From the NCBI RefSeq assembly GCF_000151315.2, contig NW_011887299.1:1326885-1390884 (forward strand): DNA of 64,000 nt, in the 5' to 3' direction. The translations under genes were made by a program, and so were the position numbers. This stretch comes from Capsaspora owczarzaki ATCC 30864. Taxonomy: Eukaryota; Opisthokonta; Filasterea. The notes beneath the pieces are model-generated. The model was given only the letters and a program-made list of their open reading frames with translations. It was not told the DNA's origin and did not search any database. This document shows, piece by piece, positions 23,901-34,814 of this stretch (position 1 is its first letter; each line of letters starts with the position of its first letter).

Positions 23901-24534
23901 CTCGTCCGCGGACGAATTGCCTGCAATGTCCAAGAGCAGCACGAGCATCCCATCCGAAACTGCCGCCTCCACCCCACCGAAGGGAGCCGGTGGCATTAGC
24001 GGGCGTCGCGCATCGGCGGATCACCTTCGCTCTGGTCCCTCGGACAGCTCGTTTGACCGCACGAGCAACCACTCATTCCGGCCCGCCAACGCCTCCTCGT
24101 CGACGTCGTCGTTGTCCGGCACAGCGTCGCCCAGCTCAAGCGCAGGCCATCATCTGCCGCGTGCCTTGCGATCACCCTCCGCGTCGTCATCTCCGGCCCA
24201 AGCGAAGGCCAACGCGCATGCGGCTGAAGCATCTCCGTCCACAACTGCAGCTGGTGACGCGTCCGTGCGCTCCCACACCAAGGCGTCTCGTCACACTTCG
24301 GCTTCCGCGTCCTTCTCCTCGTCGGCGGCAGGCATGTTCTCCGACGACTCGCCCAACAGCAAGGAGCGCGGCCGCCTTGCGTCCGTCTCGGAGAGCTTTG
24401 AGCGAAGCAAGCCGCGCGAGCAATCCAAGAGCATGTATGGGCGCCCTCCAGGCAAGCTCAACTCGAATCTCCTCGCCAAGTTTGACAAGGACACACCGAA
24501 AGCAGCAGCGTCCCCATCGGCTGGCAGCAAGTAG
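20972..24534 (+). CDS. Two-SH3-domain adaptor protein
   Basis: Two exons, 20972-21605 (phase 1) and 22154-24534, encode 1,004 residues. The first SH3 domain (~residues 128-185) runs from GDYTAETTEELTLRAGDVIE through [20 protein letters not shown]. The second opens exon 2 (~212-272), with YARATYTYQSNKPDELPMHK, DDGWWEGE and MFPSNYVRM. Both show the ALYDY-like start, the WW pair and the FPxxYV end of the fold. Downstream are Tyr motifs YATI, YASP, YALP and YARV, a Gln run, a predicted helical segment (WSKIAQLRREIQEQL), a Ser run (~23605-23636) and a long Ser/Ala/Thr-rich tail. Such proteins link proline-rich ligands to cytoskeletal or tyrosine-kinase signalling. The 548-bp intron is A/T- and GA-rich. 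No close named orthologue was recognised. Confidence 0.87.
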
Positions 24535-24845
24535 TGGGTCCACTTTGAGTTTTTTTTTTCCGTATGATGATTCGTTTGTTTGTTGCAAGGGTTGTTGTTG
24601 ATGTGTTGTTGGAGTCATTGCTGTAGTTGCTGTTTTTGGATGTCGAAAAAAAAATGTCATTGTTGCTTTGGTCCCCCCTGGTCAAACACCACTTTTGCTT
24701 GCGAAAGCTGAACAAGAAAAAGAGATTATTATTCACAAAGCTAACACAGGGCACGAGAGGGGAAAGAGAGAAGAGCTGAGTCCACGACGATAACTGCAAA
24801 AAAACACAAGATGGGTCGCACACAACTCCCAAAGAAAATAACTGG
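24535..24845. other. Convergent 3' intergenic region
   Basis: This 311-bp gap lies between two stop codons (SH3 adaptor on plus, DSL-like receptor on minus). It holds 3' UTR sequence; no gene was seen. Confidence 0.6.
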
Positions 24846-27800
24846 CTACATCCGAATGCTGCTGAAGCGCTGACCAGCAAACGAGAAGCTGCCGCTCGCG
24901 AGCGCAAATGGTTCAGGCTCATATCCGGCTTCCATGGCCTTTTCCAGTTGCGTTTGAGGGTCTTCGAGTTGGGGATCCTCAAAGATGGGATTGTTGTACA
25001 TCTGCGCAGCGAATAAGCGTGAGCCAGAGCTTTCAACAAACAACATCCTGCAAGAAAAAAAAAAGCAACACAATCCAAAACGACAAGCAAGTGGACGCCA
25101 TACCTCTCCTGATTCCGTGTTGCCATTCAACGTTGCCTGAATGTGCGCAGGCATCTGCTTGATGTCGTCTTCCGACAAGAACACCTTGTTGCCAAGAATC
25201 GAAGTGCTGCTCTTGGCTTGGGGAATGTAACCGCCGCCTTTGATGCGAATGACATTCTTGGGATCGAGGCCACGGAAACTGAGTCCGTCCGTCCAGACAT
25301 GTCCGTAGCTGCATCGGAGTGTTGCGACGCACATGTGAGCGCATGAGATGCAATATCATTACTTGTCGCCCACCCTTGAAACACAAGAGGCTTCGACTTA
25401 CCGCTTTTTGCGATACAAGACTAAGGCCAGGAGCAGTGCCACAAGAATCAACACAACGGCAATCGCAGCAATCGCAGCAACGCTCAATTGGCCGTCGGGT
25501 CCAAACACCAGCTGGTTTGAATCGTCCGACACTGTACATTGCAACGAGAATCATCCCACAAAACGGTCAGACACACTGTCAGTTGAAAGCAATCACACAC
25601 ACACACCCACACACACACACACCACATGATGACTCCTTACCAGAGCAGTGAAGCGGGTAACGAGTCCAGTTGCCAAAGACGGTGCAACTGATGCTGCTTG
25701 TGTTGGTTGGCATGTCGTAGTTGGTATCAAAGCCAGCCACGCACGAGACTCGGCAAGTGGCGGGGAAGAGCGTACCAGCCGAGCAGTTGGCAAACATACC
25801 AGCAGTCGGGATCGGGTTGTGGCAGTTGATACCGACACATTGAAGCAGGTTGGTGTTCAACGAGTAGCCCACTTGGCAAACACACGCCGAAACCGACGTT
25901 TCGTGCGTGCTCGAATGCGACGAGCGCTGGGGGCACGATTGACACGATGTCTTGCCAGGCAGGGGCTGATACTGACTGCTACCGCATCCAGTGCACATGA
26001 CTGCTCCGGGGCTGGTCGAAATCGAGCCTGCAGGACACGGCTCGCACGTTGAGCGCGTCGTATTCGGTTGGTAGGTTCCGGCCGTGCAAGCAGTTTGGAT
26101 GCCATTGACGCAGCGCGAGCCCATCTCGCACGGGCTGCAAACGGACAGCGCGCCATCCCAGCGGTAGCCTGGCGCGCAAACGCACTGGGCGACGGATGTT
26201 GCGCCACTCACACCGAGCGTGCTGGACGACCCTGGGCACGACTTGCAAGAGGTTTTGCCAGTCTCGTCTTGGTACGAGTCGGCCGCGCACACAGAGCACG
26301 CAGTGTTGCTGAGACCGGTGCTGAACGAGCCAGCCGAGCAAGGATCGCAATTCGCCTTGCCGGTCGTGCGGGCCTCGTAGCCGGGACCGCACGGGAGGCA
26401 AGTGGTCGCACCCTGATCTGGCTGAGCATAACCCATTGGGCATCCCGAGCAACTGGCCGCGCCAGGAACGGTTAGGTTGGTGCCAGGCGCACAAGGAACG
26501 CATGAGCGCGCGCCGTTTCCAGGGACCTCGCCAGGATTGCAAAGGTCGCACGTGCCCTTGCCATAGGAGGCTTGGTAGAGTCCAGAGCCGCACGGGTCGC
26601 AATCGCTATTGCCAAGCCCAGCAGCAAACGTACCGGGCAAGCACTTGGAGCAGCTGGCAGTGCCGCCCACACTAGACACGGCAAAGCTGCCAGACTCGCA
26701 AAGGGTGCAGTTGGCTTGGCCAGGAAGATTTTGGAACTGACCGTTCGGGCAAGCAGAGCAGCTCGTTCGGCCAGAAGCAGATTGGGCCGTTCCGATAGAG
26801 CAAGCGGAGCATTCGCTTTGTCCAGTGGAGGGTTGATAGGAGCCAGGTTGGCAAGTATACTTGATGTTGTTCACGCAATAGTTACCGCTCTCGCAAGCAA
26901 CGCACGAGGCTCCCGACAAGTAGTAGCCCCTCTGACAGTCCGTGCAGTTGGCGCCAGTGAAGGGGGAGGGGCAAGAGCACACACCGCTGCCGCTGATACC
27001 ATCGTCGCAAGAACCAGTGTGGCAGTTGGGACACGCTGTGCACGACGAGCCAAAATAGCCAGACTGGCACAATTGGCAGTTAGCGCCCGTAAAGCCAGTG
27101 CTGCAGATGCATTGGCCGTTGCCAGTCTTCGTCTCGTTGCAAGCACCATGCAAGCATGCAGGGCAAGGCAGGCAGGTCGGACCGTAGCGACCCGATGCAC
27201 AGTTTTGACAACTTGCACCGGCGTAGCCGCCGGCACAGACACACGAGCCGTCGCCACTATAGCCAGAGTTGCAGGTGCTGGGCGAGTCGCAGTGAGGACA
27301 AGCGGTGCAATTGCGACCATAGTGATCAGACAAGCAAGTGTCACAAGCGCCAGCAGCAAAGCCCGCTGGGCAGGAGCACAAACCATCACCCGCCAGGCCG
27401 TCGTTGCAAGTTCCAGAGTAGCAGGAAGGGCATGCGGTGCATGACGCGCCGAACCGGCCTGGGATGCAATCGTCACACAGAGCGCCGCCATAGTTGGCGT
27501 CGCAGACGCAAGCGCCATCTCGAGTCATACCGTCGCGACACGTGCCATGCACGCAGGCAGGGCACGCGGTGCAGCTGACGCCATAGTGTCCAGGAACGCA
27601 ATTGTCACACGCGCCTCCAGTAAATCCTTCATCGCACACGCAGGTACCATTCCCAGAAACGCCGTCCGCACAGGTTCCGCTGTAACACAACGGGCACGAC
27701 GTGCAGGTTGGGCCGTAGTAATTTGGCGCGCATTCGTCGCAAAGTGCGCCTGAAGCACCTTCTTGGCACACGCACTGGCCAGAGCCGGTAACCGAATCGC

Positions 27801-30800
27801 TGCACACACCTCGTTGGCAGGCAGGGCAAGCCGAGCACGACGCGCCCCAGAAGCCGGGGAGACACTGCGTGCACAGCGTTCCCGTGAACGAGCCAGTGCA
27901 CGTGCAGAAGCCGTTTCCAGAGATCGTGTCGTTGCAGATGCCGCCATTCTGACAGCTGGGACAGAAAGCGCAGGTCGGGCCGTAGCGACCGGAAATGCAC
28001 TGGTTGCAGTTGGGACCGGTGAAGCCGCTGTTGCAGATGCAGTAAGCAGTCTGAGTGACACCATCCAGCGCGCAAACACCATTTCCGCTGCAGCTGGGGC
28101 ACGCAGCGCAGACTGGCTGCGAGGACGACCAAGTGGTGTCGACAGTGCACAAGGGCAGCGAAGAGTTGCTGACCAGGAAGCCGGGCATGCAGGAGGTCGT
28201 GCAGACAGAGCCCAGAGACGAGCCCTTGTCGCAAGTGAGAGCACCGTTGGCCGGGGAAGAGAGTGTCGAGCAATAGTTTGGCAAAAGACTGCAAGTGGGC
28301 GCGGTTGTCGACCAAGAGCCAGACAAGCTCGACACGGCAGCACATTGCAATTGGTTGGTGTGGCTGAGACCATAGCCGGGATCGCACCCAAACGCGCACG
28401 AGGAGCCAACTGTATCGCGAATGGAGCACAGCACACTGCCATGCTCGGGCGCAAGAATGGCGGCCGCGTTGCAGTAATGCTCAATCGCCTGGCAAGACGG
28501 CACGGACGAACTCCACAGGCCGGTGCTAGTGCATTGCGTAGACGAGCCGCCATTCATCACAAAGCCCAGCCCGCATGTAAAGGTGCAGACCGAGTTGATG
28601 GTGTTGGTGGAACTGCAGCTCATGGTGCCGTTGGTGGGGGTGGCCAGGGCCGGGCAGAACGGGACGGCGGCGCATTGAGGAACAGCACCGCTCCACACAC
28701 CGCGGGTAGCATTGTTGGCATTGCAAGAGATGGAAGAGGCGGGTACGCCACCGACAATAGAGTAGCCGAGAGCACACGCGTAAGTGCAGGTCGAGCTGAT
28801 GGTGTTGCGACGAGAGCACGAGACGGACGCGACGTTGGTCGGGAAGCTGTTGCCAGTGCAGTACTCTTCAATCGGGAGGCACAACGGAGCGACCGACGAG
28901 TAAGAGCCCAGACTCGTGCAGGTGCTCGTGGCCTGGCCGGAAAGCGCAAAACCAACGTTGCAGCTGAAGGTACAGGTGTCGCCGACTTGCGCAGAACCCG
29001 CGCAGTTCATCGTGCCATCTGCGGGGGCGACCAGCGACGAGGCGCAAAAGTTGGAAACGGCAGTGCAGGTCGGGGCCGGCTGAGTCCAAGTTGCTCCGCC
29101 TTGACAAGCAATGGTGGTGGCACCCGTCAGAATAAAGCCGGACGAGCAAGCAAACGAGCACTGGCTCGTGATGGACCGAGAGCAACCTGCTTGGATGAGA
29201 CCATTCGTCGGCGCAGTGAGGGCAGGGCAGTAGTTGGTAATGAGCGTGCAAGCCGTGGCCGTGGCGACGCTCCACTGAGTGTTGGTCTGGCAAGCGGTGG
29301 TGGCCGCGCCCGAGGCGCGCTGGAAGCCATCATTGCAGTTGAAGGTGCACACCGTGCCGATACCGCTGCCGGTACAATCGGTGCGGCCGTTGGGGGCAAT
29401 TGGAGCAGCACCACAGTAGTTGTCAATAATGGCGCAAGCAGGTCGAGGCTTGGACCACGCTGCAGAGTCCAGACATGTGGTTGTCTGATCGCCCACCAGC
29501 TGGTAACCAGCATTGCACTGCGCAGTGCATGTCGAGCCACGAGCGCGCGAGTTGGAGCAGCTCACAGAGCCATGCGCATCGGCGGACTGCGAGTCGGGGC
29601 AGAAGGCCAAGTTTTCCACGCAGTCGGGCGCAGCGGCCGGCGTCGAGGACCAGGTCGCACCGGAAGCGCAAATGGCCGAGGCAGGCGTCGAGGGCGCAGT
29701 GATGTAGCCCAAGTCACAAGCGTACGTGCACGTGGTACCGATGCGGCGGGGCGTAGCACCGCAGCTTGCAGTTCCGTGCGAGTACGTGGCGGGGACAGGG
29801 CAGTACGCTTCATCATAAACGCAGGTCGGGTTGGCGTTGCTCCACTGACCATTGGCCGCGTTCAGAGCCGAGCACATTGTCGAAGTAGCGCCCGTCAGGA
29901 TGAAGCCCGGCTGGCACGAGAACGTTGCGACCGAGCCGAGCGTGGTCGTGTACGAACTGATGGCGCCGTTGGCGATCGAACTGATGGTGGGGCAGTACGC
30001 GGGTTTCAGACCACAGACGACAGAGTTTCCATTCCAGGTGCCCTGAGACACTGAGCCAGACGCACAGGTCAGGGACAGGTCGCCACTGGTTTGAGTATAG
30101 CCATTGTTGCAAAGGAACGTGCAAGTGCCACCAATGGTGCGCGTGCACGTCGATGCAGATGCGAACTGAGGAGTCGGAGGCTGCAGACAATAAGGCGACT
30201 TGGGCTGGCAAGTGGTCCACGGAGCGGCACTCCAGGAGCGGGAGGACTGACACTGCGTGGACGCGGCACCTCCAAGATCATATCCGTTGTTGCAAGAGTA
30301 CGTGCAAGTCGAAGAAATCGTGTCAGATGCCGAGCAAAGGACATTGCCGTTGGACGGGTTGACTGCAGACGGAGCGCACCAGCCAGGCGTGGCTGTGCAG
30401 GTGGGTGCCGAGTTGGACCAGGTCTTGCCCGTCTGGCAAGTTGCCGTGCGAGAGGCATCAGAAATCGTGTAGCCAGTATTGCAAGTAAAGCTCGCAACAC
30501 TGCCGAGCCGCTGATCGAGGGTGCTGTACGAGGTGACGCCGTTTGTGATGGGGAGCGTTGGGCAAAAGTTGGTGATGAGCGTGCACGTTGCGTCTGTGCC
30601 AGCAGACCAGGATCCAGAGGCTTGTGTGTTGCTGTTGCAAGTGAGCGAGGAAGCTCCAGCAAAGGTAAAGCCAACGTTGTTGCAAGAGAAGGAGCAGACG
30701 GAGTTCAAGGCGAAAAAGTTTGTGCAGGACATTTGGCCGTTCGCCGGAGCTGCCTTGGCAGTGCAGTAATTGTTGTTGACGACACAGACGCCAGGGTTGC

Positions 30801-31694
30801 CTGAAGACCACGCCCGCGACGAGAGGCACGTCGTCGAAGCTGCCGTGCCAGGGCTCAGTGTGTAACCAGTGTTGCAGGAGGTTGTGCAAACGCCATTGAT
30901 GGTGTTGGCACAGTTTCTCGTGCCAGCGCCAACAGCCGTTCCGGGAATGGTGCACCAGTTGGGAGTTAGAGTGCAAGGCCAGACAGTGCCAGTGTACCCA
31001 GTGGCACAGGAGGTACAGGCTCCCGCAGAGTTGCAGTTGTTGCAGTTGCCAGAGTTTGTCGAACATTGGGTGTCGCAAGTGTTGCCATAGTAGTCGGGGC
31101 TGCAGGTGAACTGCACGTTGATGTAGACGTTGGTAACGTACCAAAAGCCACCCAGAGTCACATCCTTTGCTGCAGCACCTGCAGTGACTGCAACGTTGTA
31201 CGTAACCGCACCGTAGTCGTCATTATCACCATTCAAACCCGAATCGTTTTCGATCAAATCAATGCTGAAAGTGATGGATCCCTGTGCCAGACGCCCACGA
31301 GTATTCAACAAAAGCAAATCCAAGGTCAGACCAAAACCACGCAACGCTGCCCAGCTTAACCACCGCGTTCGAAACGCAAAAGATGGGGACGTACCGAGAA
31401 TGTGGGGAAAACCGTTGCGGGAAAAGCATAATTCCAGCGAGGGGAATCATCGTTGCCCTTCTCGGGTAGACCAACTTTGTTGGTGGTCGTACCAGAAGTT
31501 GTGGTGTATGCGAAGATGGATTGCACTTGAAAGTCACATTTCTGCAACCAACCATCGCAATCGTCATTGCCGTTCACTCCATAGAATGTCAGTCTGAGTG
31601 TTCCGGGTCCGGCGCGAGCAATGCCAGCCATGAGCACCAGCGCAATGAACGCGCAGGCAGCTCGTGCGCGCATTGTTCGCGTGGTCTTCAGCAT
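24846..31694 (-). CDS. DSL-like/sushi/EGF-like single-pass receptor, paralogue A
   Basis: Five exons (31395-31694, 25641-31281, 25402-25531, 25104-25308, 24846-25001) encode 2,143 residues with consistent phases. A signal peptide (MRARAACAFIALVLMAGIARA) leads into an N-terminal domain like the C2-type MNNL region of Notch ligands. A DSL-like element (FTCSPDYYGNTCDTQCS) follows at ~160. Fifteen sushi/CCP-like repeats lie at ~208-1158, each opening xxYC or xxFC and closing WSxxxPxC. Nine laminin-type EGF-like repeats follow at ~1158-1560, then a Cys-rich GCC2/GCC3 (TNFR-like) stretch at ~1565-1908 and one membrane-proximal sushi-like unit. The membrane span is AIAAIAVVLILVALLLALVL followed by YRKKR. 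The ~119-residue tail contains NNPIFEDP. It is probably a cell-surface adhesion or recognition protein. It is not a true Delta orthologue by what I can see, since sushi repeats are absent from animal Delta. Confidence 0.85.
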
Positions 31695-34600
31695 GGTTGA
31701 AGATGAGAAAGCGGTACTACGAAGGCGAGCTTGGTGAGGCTTTTCTTGACAAACGACGCTCTAAAATCTTCCCGTGTCTGCTACTGGACAAGGCAGACGA
31801 GACGATTGTGAGCGAAAAAAAAAAGAACGCAAACAAAAGAAACGAGGAAAATGACAATGAAACCCAAGATGGAAGGGAATAGCAAAGTGGAAGTAGAAGT
31901 TGGAGGAAGGCGTTTGGCAGTGTCATAATATACACCGAGTCAGCAGACGAAGCCAAGCACGTCGTGAAAAGGGGGACTGGGGGAAAATGGAAGCAGGTTG
32001 AAAAAAAAAATCAAAACAAAAACAAGACCCCCCCCCCAAAAAAAAACCCCTGGTCCAACGAACAATAAAGGAAAAATGTCCGAGGGTTTGATCAGCAGAA
32101 CATTTGCTTGCATGAGCTTTTCGAGGTCCGCTTGCAGACCATCGGTTTGCAGTGAAAAACCAGCGTCCTGCTGCTTATCCACGAGAGCAAAACAAGGGAG
32201 CAGTGACGGAAGCGCATCCGCAACATGAAGGCTGTGCTTCAAAATGGTTCCACTTTCTCTTGCGGTGTTTTCTCGCGACGAAAGTGCTGCATCACGAGCC
32301 GGCACAGGGCATCTTTGAGAGCGAATGCAGTGTGTATCACTTAATGCACCCACTACGCAGCCGCCAGCACATACGCAACGAGACAAAGCGAAAGAAATAA
32401 AGTGGAACATAATCAAAAAAATTAAAAAAAAAAAGGGCGAAAGTCAACGTTGGGAGTTTGCTTCCGCGCAAAAGGCTGCCTTCCTCCCTTCCTTCCGGTG
32501 CAGCCCCCCACCGCAGTTGACTCTCACTGTGATATAACTGCATTCTGATCACATCGACGCGCCGACGAGGCGGCTTCCGAACGCGCTTTCCGGACTTTAA
32601 TTTTGTTGTGGGGAAAAATTGAAAATTGAAAAAAGTTTGGTTTTGATAGTTACCGATAATTGAACAAAAAATAAAATAAAATAAAATAAAGAAATAAAAA
32701 AAAAGTTGAAGTGAGTAATCTTGTGCAAGCTTTTGAAAACAACAAAAAAGCAAGGTTGACCGACAATGTTGAAGAGTACAGCATTACGAGGAGGAGGGAC
32801 ATTTACGAAATCCCCGCTACCGTAAGTGTCGATGAGCAATTATAGGTTGCGTTCGTTTGACAAAGCGGAACAAAATCACGTTTCAATTTTTCAAAATAAA
32901 CCAACAACAGCATAACAAATCCAATCGAAATCAAAACAAAACAAACACTTTGCCCAAACCCATCGATCTTCGATCTGTTTACACTCATTAGCTCGCAAAA
33001 AAACCGAAATCCGGGACTCAGCGAAGGCATCGTGCGCACCAACAATGGCAAAAAGGGACAAGCACGAGCGGGGACGCAGCGAAAACGCAAGACTCCGCAA
33101 ATTAACAAAAACACAACAAAAAAACAAAAAAACAAAAAAAAAAAAAGTCGCGCAGGTGTGTGTGTTGCGGTCTCTTCGCTAGCCGATCGGCAAAGTGCGA
33201 GCCATTGGGGCAACATTCTGCACCGAGCTGTGTGTCACGGACCGACGTTTTGACCTCGTTGTCATGCTCCTTTTTTTTTTCAAGTGACACCGAGTCACTC
33301 GGGAGACGGGGAGTCACATACCAACCTTGTTTGTGATGATGCAGAGATCACCTCACACACACCCTTTGTCGTCAGATGTGTGTGTGTGTTTTTGTTAATT
33401 TTTGCTCTTCCCATTAGATCATCTGTCAGGCAGACTGTCAAACCACAACATAAAAATCAATGGAGGTTTGCTTTGTTTTGTCACACTCAAACGTTGGTCG
33501 CTCTGTTGTCTGGTCGTGGAAATCGCACACAACAAAAGTCAAGGTACGCTTGCACCAAGTGGAAGATGAGTGGTGAAGCAGGGGTGCACTAGTTTCATTT
33601 TGGTGCGCAACAGTTCATTCAATCTTTCGGTAATTTGTTTTATTTTTATTTTTTATTTTGTCGTTTTTTATTTTTTTATTTTATTATTTTTATTTTTTCC
33701 GACCACAACAAAAAAAAACTTGCGACTTCCCAACAAAGCTCCATTGTAGGGCATAAAGCTAGATACGACAAAGAGAGCAACACGGCGGACGATGCGCACT
33801 GCTGCGGAGGCGTGAGGGACGAGGAAGAGAAGGAGAGAAAGAAGCAAAAAGGCGCGGACCTTAAGAACAAAACCAAAAACCGCCCCAATTATTGACTCGA
33901 TTGATTCGCTCGAATTTCGGGCCGCCTCGACACGATGCGCCCTCTCGAATCAGCTGCGTAGCACTTGCATTGACACTCCCCAGCGGGGCAGAGTGCGTGC
34001 TCAACGTCCAGCTGGAGGCTGAAGTTGCAGTGTCGGCAGTAATTTTTGGGGAGCTCGGGCGATTTTCCCCCTCTCTTCTCGTTCATCGTCCATTGGCGAA
34101 CGCTGGGCTGCTCTGTGCGCCAGTCATTCAACCTGAAATGGTTGGATCAACATGCCAGCGATTGCTTGCACTATGCGTGCGCTTGTCGTGCGAGGCCGAC
34201 TCGTGATACCGCGCCGTTCCCAGTACCGTTGTTCGCCCACAACAACGGCAAACCAAACAAAAAAAGAAACGAAAAAAGAAAAAAAAAAAAGAAGAAAAAA
34301 AAGAAAAAGAAAAAAAAAAAAGAAAACACCGCAGAACCCCTTTTTCTCTCCATGAGCGTGACCACCACAATGTCGCGCCATGTTTTAACGAGCGCCGTTG
34401 GTGGGACGCGCGCGGCTGTTGCCGACGGTTTGCCGTGTCCGCTGATTAACACTGCATGAACTGGCTCTTTCGTATTGCAACTGGATTTCAACCTGTTATT
34501 TTGCAGCACTGAGCGACGTTGCCCAGCAGCAAATACAAATCGGTGGGACCGCTGACCGCCAACACAAGCACACGCAACTCGCACACACTCCTCAAAGACC

Positions 34601-34814
34601 GCATCACCTCATCAGCGATAGGAAATTGCAAAACAAACTCACTTGTTTTTGTTGTGTGTTTTTGTCCCATTCTGTCATGCAGCTCAGACATTGTTGGCGT
34701 TTTTTTTGTTTTTTTTGGTCCAAGTTTATTTTCACTCTGATTTCCGACCCTACCAGAATCGCTGATACACAAAGCCAGGACTTGCCCCCCTTTTTCCCCG
34801 TTTCAACAAAGGCC
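31695..34814. promoter_or_regulatory. Divergent 3.1-kb region between the two DSL-like paralogues
   Basis: The largest intergenic gap in the window lies between two head-to-head paralogous genes. It is A/T-rich with many A and T runs (for example 33619-33720 and 34256-34325) and probably carries shared control sequence. Two stretches inside it look weakly coding (31940-32416 and 33889-34137, both minus). No RNA gene was recognised. Confidence 0.45.
33889..34137 (-). CDS. Possible Cys-rich terminal exon (hypothetical)
   Basis: On the minus strand a TTTCAG acceptor at 34138-34143 is followed by an open frame of about 80 codons ending in TAA. It contains YCRHCNFSLQLDVEHALC and GECQCKC, a CxxC...CxxxxCxCxC pattern suggestive of zinc binding. 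No convincing upstream exon or ATG was found before the neighbouring plus-strand gene, so it may be a chance frame. I do not recognise the family. Confidence 0.25.
   Translation of the reverse strand, partial: FRLNDWRTEQPSVRQWTMNEKRGGKSPELPKNYCRHCNFSLQLDVEHALCPAGECQCKCYAADSRGRIVSRRPEIRANQSSQ

Noticed and set aside
32241-32345. Short minus-strand frame ending HFRREKTPQEKVEPF
   Set aside because: Only about 36 codons with an in-frame stop upstream and no acceptor; too short to support.
34036-34065. AATTTTTGG followed by a GGGGA...TCCCC hairpin, like an snRNA Sm site
   Set aside because: The upstream ~150 bases match none of the U1, U2, U4 or U5 sequences I can recall, and the same bases are the reverse of the Cys-rich frame.
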